From the NCBI GenBank assembly GCA_963732775.1, contig CAVTAR010000001.1, positions 2,108,001-2,172,000 on the forward strand: a stretch of 64,000 nt of DNA, written 5' to 3'. The notes under the pieces were generated by a model. That model saw only the letters and a list, made by a program, of their open reading frames with translations, ran no database searches and was not told the DNA's origin. Source of the stretch: CAVRQM01 sp963732775 (lineage in GTDB: Bacteria; Pseudomonadota; Alphaproteobacteria; Acetobacterales; Acetobacteraceae). Position numbers and translations under genes: made by a program. Below, piece by piece: positions 9,019 through 20,064 of this stretch; position 1 is the first letter of the stretch, and each line of letters starts with the position of its first letter.

Positions 9019-9258
9019 CTAGTCTGGCACAGCGGTCTGCAAGGCGAGTGCGTGCAGCACGCCGCCCATGCGGCCCTGCAACGCAGCGTAGACGAGCTGG
9101 TGCTGCTGCACCCGCGACTTGCCCCGGAAGGCTTCGCTGACGACGGTCGCCGCGTAGTGGTCGCCGTCGCCGGCGAGGTCCTCCACGGTGACGCGCGCGT
9201 CGGGCAGGCCCGACCTGATCAGCGCCTCGATCTCGCTCGCCGCCATCGCCATGCGCAA
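9019..9258 (-). CDS. bolA: BolA family protein
   Basis: 79 residues with the BolA fold signatures: an N-terminal helix (IEALIRSGLPDARVTVEDL), the GDHYAATVVSEAFRGKSRVQQHQLVYAAL strand-helix region and the conserved single histidine in QHQLVY. BolA proteins bind Grx4-type glutaredoxins to form Fe-S-sensing or transfer complexes; grxD follows 54 bases downstream. Three in-frame ATGs sit close together at the start (9258, 9252, 9246); the exact one is uncertain. It follows the purL stop by three bases. Confidence 0.92.
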   Translation of the reverse strand: MRMAMAASEIEALIRSGLPDARVTVEDLAGDGDHYAATVVSEAFRGKSRVQQHQLVYAALQGRMGGVLHALALQTAVPD

Positions 9259-9261
9259 CTC

Positions 9262-11457
<2,196 letters not shown>

Positions 11458-11524
11458 GCGCGAATACTCCTCGGCGGAGAGGCCGAAGGAGCGGGCGAGG
11501 CGGCTCGTCGACGGGCGCTCACGC

Positions 11525-12209
11525 TCAGGCGGCGGCCAGGGACTGGAACAGCGCCAGCCCGTCGGTGCCGCCGGTCAGCGGGTCGACCAGGTTTTCCGGG
11601 TGCGGCATCACGCCCAGCACGCGCAGATTGTCCGAGAACACGCCGGCGATGCCGCGGGCGCTGCCGTTCGGGTTCGCCGCATCCGCAAGCCCCCCCTCGG
11701 GCGTCGCGTAGCGGAACGCCACCCTGCCCTCGCCCTCCAGCCGGTCGAGCGTCGCCGCGTCGGCGAAGAAGTTGCCGTCGCCATGCGCCATGGGCGCGCG
11801 GAACACCGCGCCAGGCTGCCAGTGGCTGGTGAAGGCGGTATCGCCCCGCTCCACCCGCAGGTGGCAGTCGCGCGAGAGGAAGCGCAGCGCCGCGTTGCGC
11901 AGCAGCGCCCCCGGCAGCACCCCCGCCTCGGTCAGGATCTGGAAGCCGTTGCAGATGCCCGAGCACGTAGCCGCCCCTGGCCGCGTGCGCGCGCACCGCC
12001 GCCATGACCGGCGAGTGCGCCGCCATCGCCCCGCAGCGCAGGTAGTCGCCATGGCTGAACCCGCCCGGCAGCACGATGAGGTCGAGCGCCGCGAGGTCGG
12101 TCTCGCCGTGCCACACCATCCGCGGCGCCACGCCCAGGCTCGCGTGCAACGCGGCGGCGATGTCGCGCTCGCGGTTGGTGCCGGGAAAGACCACCACGCC
12201 GGCCCGCAT
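11525..12209 (-). pseudogene. purQ: Phosphoribosylformylglycinamidine synthase subunit I, one frameshift
   Basis: A class-I glutamine amidotransferase of about 228 residues that supplies ammonia to PurL. The first part (MRAGVVVFPGTNRERD, LPGGFSHGDYLRCGAMAA) and the second (ICNGFQILTEAGVLPG, the HPEN motif near the end) are in different frames. Removing one base from a C-run near 11958-11960 restores VLGICNGFQ with the nucleophilic Cys. The start at 12209 has GGAGGAAGGGAG upstream. PurQ and PurL are essential in prototrophs and every motif is intact, so a sequencing error is likely. PurS is not in the window. Confidence 0.88.
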
Positions 12210-12309
12210 CGGCTGCTCCCTTCCTCCGACAACCCCCTCGCGGCTGGCACGAAACGGGCGACCTGTGGCCGATGTCTGCCATGAGTCCCGATCGCGCGGT
12301 AGCGCCGCC

Positions 12310-13236
12310 TCATGACACGCCCCTGCCGAACCGCCGGATCATCCAGGTCCGGAACCCGGCGATGGCCGGGTCCGCCAGGTCCTCCGGCGAGACCGTGAGG
12401 TAGTAGCCGAAGCCGCTCTCGAGCGTCCGGTCGAACGCCTGCACCAGCCGCCCGGCCGCGATCTCGGCGGCACAGATCTGCACGTCCAGCAGCGCCACCC
12501 CCTCGCCGGAGAGCGCGTATTGCGCTGCCAGCACCGACGTGTCGAACACCAGCCCGCGCTCCAGCTCCGCCACGCAGCCCAGCTCGCGGCAGAAGATCTG
12601 CCACATGCGGTGCCGCCCCTCGCCCAGCAGCTCGACGTGGATCAGCTCCACCCGCGCCAGGAACGCCGCCACGTCCTCGTCCGGGTTGTCGTCCGGCCGC
12701 ATCGCGACCGACGGGTGGCACAGCGGCGCCAGTCGCTCCATCCACAGCAGGCTCGCCACCCGCTCGTCCACCTGCGGCTTGGCGTAGACCACCGCGGCGT
12801 CGGTGTCTGCCGACGGCTCGCCGTGCGCATTCAGGCTGTCGATGTCCAGGATCACGTCCGGGCTCGCGGCGCGGAACTCGCGCAGGATCGGCACGGCGAG
12901 CGCGTGCGCGAAGCTCGGCGGCAATTGCAGCCGCAGCGTCCGCAGCCGCGCCCGATCCGCCTGGCGCACCTCGTTCAGCGCCTGCTCGATCCGGTCGAAC
13001 CCCTTGCGCACCACGGGAAGCAGCGCCGCCCCGGCGTCGGTCAAGGCCAATGCGTGCGGCTTGCGGTCGAACAGCGGCACGCCGAGCAGCCCCTCCAGCG
13101 CGATCACGTGCCGGCTCACCGGCGACTGCGACACCGACAGCGCCTGGGCGGCGGCGGTGAAGCTCAGATGGCGGCCGACCATCTCGAAGGCGCGCAGCGC
13201 GTTCAGCGGCAGCCAGCGGCGGTCGATCGGCTTCAC
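12310..13236 (-). CDS. LysR-family transcriptional regulator
   Basis: 308 residues. The N-terminal winged helix-turn-helix (WLPLNALRAFEMVGRHLSFTAAAQALSVSQSPVSRHV) is of the GcvA/TrpI-like subgroup of LysR; the rest is a periplasmic-binding-like effector domain. The GTG at 13236 is chosen because the conserved WLPLNALRAFE start lies nine residues in and GAGAGGG is upstream. It follows the iron-type alcohol dehydrogenase by 16 bases in the same direction, so it may regulate that gene or be co-transcribed with it. The inducer is unknown. Confidence 0.85.
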   Translation of the reverse strand: MKPIDRRWLPLNALRAFEMVGRHLSFTAAAQALSVSQSPVSRHVIALEGLLGVPLFDRKPHALALTDAGAALLPVVRKGFDRIEQALNEVRQADRARLRTLRLQLPPSFAHALAVPILREFRAASPDVILDIDSLNAHGEPSADTDAAVVYAKPQVDERVASLLWMERLAPLCHPSVAMRPDDNPDEDVAAFLARVELIHVELLGEGRHRMWQIFCRELGCVAELERGLVFDTSVLAAQYALSGEGVALLDVQICAAEIAAGRLVQAFDRTLESGFGYYLTVSPEDLADPAIAGFRTWMIRRFGRGVS

Positions 13237-13252
13237 TCTGCGAGCATCCCTC

Positions 13253-14410
13253 TCATCGCTGCGCCAGCACGCGCTGGGCGAACGCCAGCAGGTCCTGCTC
13301 GGCGACCGGCCGCGCATTGCCGCCCAGCTTGGCCGCCGTCTCGGGCCGCGCCAGCAGAGCGGCCAGCTTGTCGGCACGCAGGTCGTCGTGTCCCTCGCCG
13401 GCAACCGAGACCTTGATGCCGACGCCGCGCAGCAGCCGCTCGAACGCCGGCGCCAGCGCGGCTGCCTCGCGCGGCGCGCCCATGGCGGCGGCGGCCGCGG
13501 CGAAGCGGCCGTGCGGGTCGTGCTCGGCGTTCCACGGCAGCGTCGCCAGCATCGCGACCCCCACCGCGCGCCCGGGATGGATCGGCCGCACCTCGGCCAG
13601 CGCGTGGCCGAGCACGTGGGCCACGGCGGTGCCGGCGTTGTCGAGGCCGATGCCGGCCAGGGCCGAGGCCCACTGCAGGGCGGCGCGCGCCGCGAGGTCG
13701 GCCGGGTTCGCCACCGCCACCGGCAGCGCGCGCGCCACGAGGCGGATCGCCTCGTGGCAGAACAGGTCGCTGGCCTCGCTGGCCCGCGCGCTGGTGCAGG
13801 CCTCGATGGCGCGCACCAGCACGTCGATGCCGGTCGCCGCGGTCGCGTGCGCCGGCAGGTCCACCGTGAGCGTCGGGTCGAGCAGCACCGCGTCGGCCTT
13901 CAGCGTGTCGCCCCACAGCCACAGCCGCGCCCCGTCCGGGCTGGTCAGCGCCGCCGAGCGCGTGGTCTCCGAGCCGGTGCCCGAGGTGGTCGGCACGCAG
14001 ATCATCGCCAGCCCCCGGGCCGGCAGCACGCTGTCGGCCATGGCGTAGTGCGCGGCCGGCGCCTCGCCGCCGGCGATGGCCGCCACCGCCTTGCCCGCGT
14101 CCAGCGCCGAGCCGCCGCCCAGCGCCACCACCACGCCCGCGCCGTCCATCTGCGCGAGCGCCACGGCGGTGTCGATCTGGCTGGTCGCCGGTTCGGACTT
14201 GAGGCTGGTGTAGACCGACACCGACAGCCCCGCGCCGCGGAGCGACGCCTCGGCGCGCGGCGTGAGCCCGAAGAAGGCGAGGCCGGGATCGGCCACCAGC
14301 AGCACCGCCGCCCCACCCCCCAGCCGCGCCGCGAGCGGCCCGAGCTGGTCGAGCGCGCCCGGCGACTGGATGATCGCGGGCACGCGGTCGAGGGAGAAGC
14401 TCATCACCAT
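13253..14410 (-). CDS. Iron-containing alcohol dehydrogenase family protein
   Basis: 385 residues of the PF00465 fold. NAD-binding GGGSALDAGKA, the family signature PTTSGTGSETTRSA, and the metal-site region with GTAVAHVLGHALAEVRPIHPG (two histidines) are all present. Members reduce aldehydes or ketones, or are maleylacetate reductases; the substrate here cannot be told. The ATG at 14410 has AGGAG five bases upstream; an ATG two codons later is an alternative. It is divergent from frcB across a 276-base gap and is followed by a LysR gene. Confidence 0.85.
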   Translation of the reverse strand: MVMSFSLDRVPAIIQSPGALDQLGPLAARLGGGAAVLLVADPGLAFFGLTPRAEASLRGAGLSVSVYTSLKSEPATSQIDTAVALAQMDGAGVVVALGGGSALDAGKAVAAIAGGEAPAAHYAMADSVLPARGLAMICVPTTSGTGSETTRSAALTSPDGARLWLWGDTLKADAVLLDPTLTVDLPAHATAATGIDVLVRAIEACTSARASEASDLFCHEAIRLVARALPVAVANPADLAARAALQWASALAGIGLDNAGTAVAHVLGHALAEVRPIHPGRAVGVAMLATLPWNAEHDPHGRFAAAAAAMGAPREAAALAPAFERLLRGVGIKVSVAGEGHDDLRADKLAALLARPETAAKLGGNARPVAEQDLLAFAQRVLAQR

Positions 14411-14565
14411 GCACTCCTGGCCGGCGCAGTGTCGCGCGGGCGCGTCGGCGCGCCAACCAGGGCCAGTCCCCGCGACGCCGGGCGGCATCGTGGGACACGC
14501 GAGTAACCAAAACACTGCCAATGCCTCGCAAACACGATGCTTCGGGAGCGAAGGGCAACACTTGC

Positions 14566-14586
14566 CGCGACAAAGAATTCGTCGCG
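14566..14586. promoter_or_regulatory. Inverted repeat in the divergent adh/frcB promoter region
   Basis: CGCGAC (14566-14571), nine AT-richer bases, then GTCGCG (14581-14586), about 100 bases upstream of frcB in the only non-coding stretch between two divergent genes. It is a possible operator; which protein binds is unknown. Nothing else is evident between 14411 and 14686 except the frcB ribosome site. Confidence 0.35.
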
Positions 14587-14686
14587 CGGCCGCCCGACCC
14601 CTTGCGGCCGGCCGCGGCAGATGCAGAAGTCCCGATCGAGAGAGGTCGGCGCGACAAGACGACCCGAAACCGGAGGGGACCCCCCA

Positions 14687-15744
14687 ATGCAGCTTCGTCA
14701 CCCGCGCGTCGGCCTGGCCGGCGCACTCGGCCTGGCACTCGGCCTGGCGCCTGGCCTGGCACCTGGCCTGAGCGGGCCGGCGCACGCCGCCGAGCCGATC
14801 GTCGGCCTGATCACCAAGACCGACACCAACCCGTTCTTCGTCAAGATGAAGGAGGGCGCGCAGGCCAAGGCGAAGGAGCTCGGCGTCGACGCTGCAGACC
14901 TTCGCCGGCAAGGACGACGGCGACAACGAGGCGCAGGTGCCGGCGATCGAGAGCCTGATCTCGGCCGGCGCCAAGGGCTTCCTGATCACGCCGAGCGACT
15001 CCAAGGCGATCGTGCCGGCGATCGACAAGGCGCGCGAGGCCGGGCTGCTCGTGATCGCGCTCGACACCCCGCTCGACCCGATCGACGCCGCCGACGCCAC
15101 GTTCGCCACCGACAACTTCCAGGCCGGCGTGCTCATCGGCCAGTGGGCGGCCAAGGCCACGCTGGGCGACGAAGGCGGCAAGACGCCAAGATCGCCATGC
15201 TCGACCTGGCGGCGAACCAGCCCACCGTCGACATCTGCGCGACCACGGCTTCCTGCCGGGCTTCGGCATCAAGGTCGCCGACTCGACCAAGAACGGCAAC
15301 GAGACCGACCAGCGGATCGTCGGCCACGACGTCACCGACGGCGCCGAGGAGGGCGGGCGCACGGCATGGAGAACCTGCTGCAGAAGGACCCCGACATCAA
15401 CCTCGTCTACACGATCAACGAGCCGGCCGCGGCCGGCGCATACGAGGCGCTGAAGGCGGCGGGCAAGGAGAAGGACGCGCTGATCGTCTCGTCGACGGCG
15501 GCTGCCCCGGCGTCAAGAAGGTAAGGCCGGGGTGATCGGCGCGACCTCGCAGCAGTATCCCGCTGCTGATGGCGTCGCGCGGCGTGCGAGGCGATCGCGG
15601 AGTTCGCCAAGGCCGGCACGAAGCCGCGAGCCGACGCCGGGCAAGAGTTCTACGACACCGGCGTCGACGCTGATCACCGACCAGCCGGTCGCCGGCGTGC
15701 CGTCGATCAGCACGGCGGAGGGGCTGAAGAAGTGCTGGGGCTGA
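14687..15744 (+). pseudogene. frcB: Fructose-type sugar ABC transporter substrate-binding protein, multiply frameshifted
   Basis: The ATG at 14687 has GGAGGGG upstream and begins a signal peptide with LGLALGLAPGL repeats ending PAHA. The mature protein can be followed across frames: GLITKTDTNPFFVKMKEGA, LQTFAGKDDGDN, IESLISAGAKGFLITPSD, ALDTPLDPIDAADATFATDN, IAMLDLAANQPTVD, INLVYTINEPAAAGAYEAL, IGATSQQYP, and a final EGLKKCWG. These are the FrcB family blocks in order. Frame changes fall near 14891, 15183, 15238, 15365, 15490, 15524, 15560, 15587 and 15666. It would bind fructose (possibly ribose or mannose) in the periplasm for FrcC/FrcA. Confidence 0.82.
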
Positions 15745-15756
15745 GGCACTAGCACG

Positions 15757-15801
15757 CCCCCCACCCGCGCTGCGCGCCACCCTCCCCGCACAGGGGGAGG
15801 G
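15757..15801. repeat. GC-rich palindromic intergenic repeat
   Basis: Between frcB and frcC: CCACCCGCGCTGCGCGCCA followed by an 8-base hairpin CCCTCCCC / GGGGAGGG (15780-15787 with 15794-15801). This layout resembles dispersed intergenic repeats of proteobacteria and is related in character, not identity, to the element in purL. It could also trim or protect mRNA between the two genes. Confidence 0.5.
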
Positions 15802-15890
15802 ACAGATGAAGGTTGTCCCGCCCCCTCGTGGGCGAGGACGGCGCGCAGCGACGGGCAGCGCGACCGACGCACACGGCCACGGAGCCGACC

Positions 15891-16947
15891 ATGCCGGAAT
15901 TCGAGGCAGTGCTCCCGAGCGCCGGGACCGCCGCAGGCGTTCGATCGACGAGCACGGCGCCTCGCTGATCGCCGCATGCAGCAGCTGCTGCACGGCCAGC
16001 CGACCATCGTGCCGGTCGATCGTGCTGCTGCTGAGCATCGCCCTGTTCAGCGCCCTCGTCGGCCGGCGCTTCTTCACGCCCGTTCAACTTGTCGCTGGTG
16101 CTGCAGCAGGTCACCATCATCGGCATCGTCGGCTCGCCCAGACGCTGGTGATCCTGACCGCCGGCATCGACCTCTCGGTCGGCGCGATCATGGTGCTCGC
16201 CTCGGTCGTCATGGGCCGCCTGGCGATCAACCTCGGCGTGCCGGTGTCCTGGCCTTTCCCGCTCGGCCTGCTGCTCGGGCTCGCCTGCGGCATGGTCAAC
16301 GGCGGGCTGGTCACGCTGTTCAGCTGCCGCCGTTCATCGTCACGCTCGGCACCTGGAGCATTTTCTTCGCGCTGAACCTCTACGTGTCCGCACAGCGAGA
16401 CGATCCGCTCGACGGACATCGCCGACGCCGCACCGTTCCTGCAGCTCACCGGCAGCGCCTTCAAGGTCGCCGGCGCCCGCATCACCTACGGCTCGCTGCT
16501 GATGATCGCGATGGCCGCCATCGCCTGGTACGTGCTGAACTGGACCGCGTTCGGCACGCCACATCTAGGCGACCGGCGACGACCCGGAGGCCGCCGAGCT
16601 GGCCGGCATCCGCGTCCGACCGCACCCTGCTGCGGGTCTATGCGCTGTCCGGCCTGATCTGCGCGCTGGCTGCCTGGATCCTGATCGGGCGCACCGGCGC
16701 GATCAGCCCGCAATCCGGCTACACCGCGAACCTCGACAGCATCACCGCCGTGGTGATCGGCGGCACCAGCCTGTTCGGCGGCCGCGGCTCCATCTGGGGC
16801 ACGCTGCTGGGGGCGCTCATCGTCGGCGTGTTCCGCAACGGCCTGGCGCTCGCCGGGGTCGACGTGCTCTGGCAGGAGTTCACGATAGGCCTGCTCATCA
16901 TCGTGGCGGTGGCCATCGACCAGTGGATCCGCCAGGTGTCGGCATGA
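15891..16947 (+). pseudogene. frcC: Fructose-type sugar ABC transporter permease, multiply frameshifted
   Basis: The ATG at 15891 (MPEFEAVL) follows GGAG. Reassembled across frames, the protein has the RbsC/FrcC blocks: IVLLLSIALFSALVG, TLVILTAGIDLSVGAIMVLASVV, PPFIVTLGTW, the EAA-type region TGDDPEAAELAGI, then the intact C-terminal part from LLRVYALSGLICAL to AVVIGGTSLFGGRGS and the IDQWIRQVSA end. Frame changes are spread between about 15925 and 16620; the last third is clean. It would be the inner-membrane channel of the fructose importer. Its stop overlaps the frcA ATG by four bases. Confidence 0.8.
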
Positions 16948-17735
16948 GCGGCGCGCCCCCCGTCCTGGAAGCCCGCAACCTGGTCAAGCGCTACGGCCGC
17001 GTGACCGCGCTCGACCACGCCGATTTCGAGCTGCGGGAGGGCGAGATCCTGGCGGTGATCGGCGACAACGGCGCCGGTAAGTCCTCGCTCATCAAGGCGC
17101 TGGTGGGCGCCGTGCAGCCGGACAGCGGCGAGCTGCGCATGGGCGGTGAGCCCGTCCACTTCGCCTCGCCGATCGACGCCCGCGACGCCGGCATCGAGAC
17201 GGTGTTCCAGAACCTCGCGGTCTCGCCGGCGCTCAGCATCGCCGACAACCTGTTCCTCGGCCGCGAGATCCGCCGCAATGATTTTTTCGGCAAGTATTTC
17301 CACTGCATGGACCGCGGCGAGATGCAGCGCCGCGCCCGCCAGCAGCTCAGCCAGCTCGGCCTGCTCACCATCCAGAACATCAACCAGCCGGTGGAGACGC
17401 TGTCCGGCGGCCAGCGGCAGGGCGTGGCGGTGGCCCGGGCGGCCGCGTTCGGCAGCCGCGTCGTCATCATGGACGAGCCGACCGCGGCCCTCGGCGTGAA
17501 GGAGAGCCGGCGCGTGCTGGAGCTGATCCTGGACGTGAAGCGGCGCGGGCTGCCGATCGTGCTGATCAGCCACAACATGCCGCACGTGTTCGAGGTGGCC
17601 GACCGCATCCACATCATGCGCCTCGGCCGCCGCGCCACGGTGATCCGCCCGGCCGACTACTCGATGTCCGACGCGGTGGCGATCATGACCGGCGCGATGG
17701 CCCCGCCGCCCATGGAGGCCGCCGCCGCCGCGTGA
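16944..17735 (+). CDS. frcA: Fructose-type sugar ABC transporter ATP-binding protein
   Basis: 263 residues, a single ABC domain as in FrcA and unlike two-domain RbsA. Walker A GDNGAGKSS (residues 40-48), signature LSGGQ (153-157) and Walker B VVIMDEP (173-179) are intact; the NDFFGKYFHCMDR stretch is typical of FrcA. It powers uptake through FrcC of sugar bound by FrcB. ATGA overlap with frcC shows an operon. Unlike frcB and frcC it has no frameshift. The downstream zwf fits a fructose-to-Entner-Doudoroff route. Confidence 0.92.
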   Translation: MSGAPPVLEARNLVKRYGRVTALDHADFELREGEILAVIGDNGAGKSSLIKALVGAVQPDSGELRMGGEPVHFASPIDARDAGIETVFQNLAVSPALSIADNLFLGREIRRNDFFGKYFHCMDRGEMQRRARQQLSQLGLLTIQNINQPVETLSGGQRQGVAVARAAAFGSRVVIMDEPTAALGVKESRRVLELILDVKRRGLPIVLISHNMPHVFEVADRIHIMRLGRRATVIRPADYSMSDAVAIMTGAMAPPPMEAAAAA

Positions 17736-17760
17736 CGCGCCGGCGCCGTGCCGTTAGAAG

Positions 17761-17780
17761 CTCGGCTTCCGACAGCCGAG
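17761..17780 (+). terminator. Hairpin between frcA and zwf
   Basis: CTCGGCT / AGCCGAG with a 6-base loop, ending just before the zwf ribosome site. No T-run. It may attenuate read-through from the frc operon or simply stabilise an mRNA end. Confidence 0.4.
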
Positions 17781-17793
17781 TAGAGGCACTCCC

Positions 17794-19273
17794 ATGGTAG
17801 CGCGCGTCATCGCCGTCGAGCCGTTCGACCTGGTCATCTTCGGGGCCACCGGCGACCTCGCCGGCCGCAAGCTGATCCCGGGGCTTTATTTCCGCGACAT
17901 CGCGGGCCAGCTCCCGGCCGAGAGCCGCATCATCGGCGCCGCCCGCCGGAACCTCGGCGACCGCGGCTTCGTCGACCTCGCGCGGCGCTCGATCGAGGAG
18001 CACGTGAAGCCGGCCGACCGCGCCGACGACGCGGTGCAGCGCTTCCTGGCGCGCTTCCACTACGCGACCGTCGATGTCACCGGCGAGGACGGCTGGGACG
18101 ACCTCGGCGCCATCCTGGAGGATCAGCCGGAGCGCATCCGGGTGTTCTACCTCTCCACGGCGCCCGAGCTGTTCGGCCCGATCTGCCACGCGCTGGGCAA
18201 GCACGGGCTGGCCTCCGAGCGCAGCCGCGTCGTGGTGGAGAAGCCGATCGGCAAAAGCCTGGAGAGCTCGCGCGCGGTCAACGACGCGATCGGCGACGTG
18301 TTCCCGGAGGACCGAGTCTATCGGATCGACCACTACCTCGGCAAGGAGACGGTGCAGAACCTGATGGCGCTGCGCTTCGCCAACGCGCTGTTCGAGCCGG
18401 TGTGGAACGCGGCCCACATCGACCACGTGCAGATCACGGTGGCCGAGACGCTGGGGGTGGAGGGCCGCGCCGGCTACTACGACACCGCCGGCGCGCTGCG
18501 CGACATGGCTCAGAATCATCTCCTGCAACTGCTTTGCCTCATCGCGATGGAGCCGCCGACGTCGCTGGGTGCGGACGCCGTGCGCGACGAGAAGCTGAAG
18601 GTGCTGCAATCGCTGGTGCCGATCACGCCGGCCAACGTCGCCGAGCGCACGGTGCGCGGCCAGTATCGCGCCGGCGCCTCGGAAACCGGGCCGGTGCCGG
18701 GCTACCTCGACGAACTGGGGCGCAAGGACAGCCACACCGAGACCTTCGTGGCACTGCGCGCCGAGATCGCCAACTGGCGCTGGGCCGGCGTGCCGTTCTT
18801 CCTGCGCACCGGCAAGCGCCTGCCGAGCCGCGTCTCGGAGATCGTGGTGGCGTTCCGCCCGATCCCGCACAGCGGTCTTCGGCGAGGGCGCCGGGCCGCT
18901 GGTGGCCAACCACCTGGTGATCCGCCTGCAGCCGGACGAGGCGGTGCGGCTGTGGCTGATGATCAAGGATCCCGGCCCGGGCGGGATGCGGCTGAGCCAC
19001 GTGCCGCTCGACATGAGCTTCGCCAGCGTCTTCAACGTGCGCAACCCGGACGCCTACGAGCGGCTGGTGATGGACGTGGTGCGCGGCAATCAGACCCTGT
19101 TCATGCGCCGCGACGAGGTCGAGGCGGCGTGGCGCTGGATCGACCCGATCCTGGACGCCTGGGCCAACTCGCGCGAGGCCCCGAAGCCGTACACCGCCGG
19201 CACCTGGGGCCCGTCCGCCTCGATCGCGCTGGTGGAGCGCGGCGGGCGGACGTGGAACGACGAGGCGGAGTAG
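17794..19273 (+). pseudogene. zwf: Glucose-6-phosphate 1-dehydrogenase, one frameshift
   Basis: About 493 residues when rejoined. It oxidises glucose-6-phosphate to 6-phosphogluconolactone. NADP site FGATGDLAGRK near residue 16, substrate and catalytic site RIDHYLGKE, and the DTAGALRDMAQNHLLQLL block are present. A single extra base near 18873 breaks PIPHS from VFGEGAGPLVANHLVIRLQP; the C-terminal part then runs cleanly to the TAGTWGP tail at 19273. One base change repairs it, so error is likely. With edd at 29.3-31.1 kb it gives an Entner-Doudoroff route. Confidence 0.88.
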
Positions 19274-19277
19274 ACGG

Positions 19278-19718
19278 ATGTCCGTGGACATTTTTGTCCT
19301 GAGCAACGCGCCTCCACCTATTTTTGAGACCTGGCAGGAGGCGGCTGCCACTCTGCTGAACGTCGATTTGCGTTTCACAGGGTCCGGCCCGGCCTCGGCG
19401 CACGGCGGTGGCATTCTCCCGGTGACCATAGGAGATTTGCGGACCGGTTTCGAGTTCAGCACGGACGAAGACGATGCCTTCTGGTCGTACCATCCCGAAG
19501 TGCCGGGACTCAGAGGCTGGAGTTACATAGCCAAGTTCAAGACGGGCAGCCGGGCACACAAATTCGCGTCCAGCATGATCGCGGCGGTCTCACTATGTGA
19601 ATTGCAGGCCGGCCTCGTTTTCGATCCGCAGAGCACCCAGACATGGGATGCGGTGCAGTCGGGTGAGTTGCTCTCGGACGTGCTAAACTACTTCCCAATT
19701 CCAGGGATCGCCCGATGA
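19278..19718 (+). CDS. Hypothetical protein of unknown family
   Basis: 146 residues, soluble, no signal peptide or membrane segment. Features: an acidic DEDDAFW patch near residue 63, then WSYHPEVPG, and a C-terminal helix region with FPIPGIAR. Codon use is visibly less GC-rich than the surroundings, which may indicate transfer. Its stop overlaps the next start by four bases, so it forms a pair with a coiled-coil membrane protein. I do not recognise a family. Confidence 0.6.
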   Translation: MSVDIFVLSNAPPPIFETWQEAAATLLNVDLRFTGSGPASAHGGGILPVTIGDLRTGFEFSTDEDDAFWSYHPEVPGLRGWSYIAKFKTGSRAHKFASSMIAAVSLCELQAGLVFDPQSTQTWDAVQSGELLSDVLNYFPIPGIAR

Positions 19719-20038
19719 CTACGATGATTGCCGAGGTCTACGACGCCCTGGTCAGCGCTGGTGCCGAGGACGGCAAGGTGCGCCGCGCCGCCGAGGTGAT
19801 GGCCGGCCACGAGGACCGCTTCGATCGCCTGGATCGTCACATCGACGGGGTCGAGGCGCGGCTCGGCCAGCGCATCGACGCCGTCGAGGTCACTGTCGGC
19901 CGCCGCATCGACGCACTGCACGCCGACCTGCAGGTGACGAAGTCCGAGTTGGGGGGCCGCATCACGCTCATGCAGTGGCAGCTCGGCCTCCTGGTCGGAG
20001 GCGTGGTTGCGATCCTGCTGAAACTGTTCGTCCACTGA
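19715..20038 (+). CDS. Small coiled-coil protein with C-terminal membrane anchor
   Basis: 107 residues. A helical N-terminus (IAEVYDALVSAGAEDGKVRRAAEVMAG) is followed by a heptad-rich coiled coil with repeated RFDRLDRHIDGVEARLGQRI-like units and a single C-terminal hydrophobic helix (LLVGGVVAILLKLF). Such proteins resemble DUF1640-like or phage/plasmid-associated coiled-coil anchors, but the match is only by architecture. The ATGA overlap with the preceding hypothetical gene indicates co-translation. Confidence 0.65.
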   Translation: MTTMIAEVYDALVSAGAEDGKVRRAAEVMAGHEDRFDRLDRHIDGVEARLGQRIDAVEVTVGRRIDALHADLQVTKSELGGRITLMQWQLGLLVGGVVAILLKLFVH

Positions 20039-20064
20039 GTGGCACAAATCAAGGCGGTGCGGCG

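Noticed and set aside
14700..14780. Repeated GL/GLAP units in the frcB signal peptide as a significant repeat
   Set aside because: Short degenerate leucine/glycine/alanine repeats are common in signal-peptide cores of GC-rich genomes.
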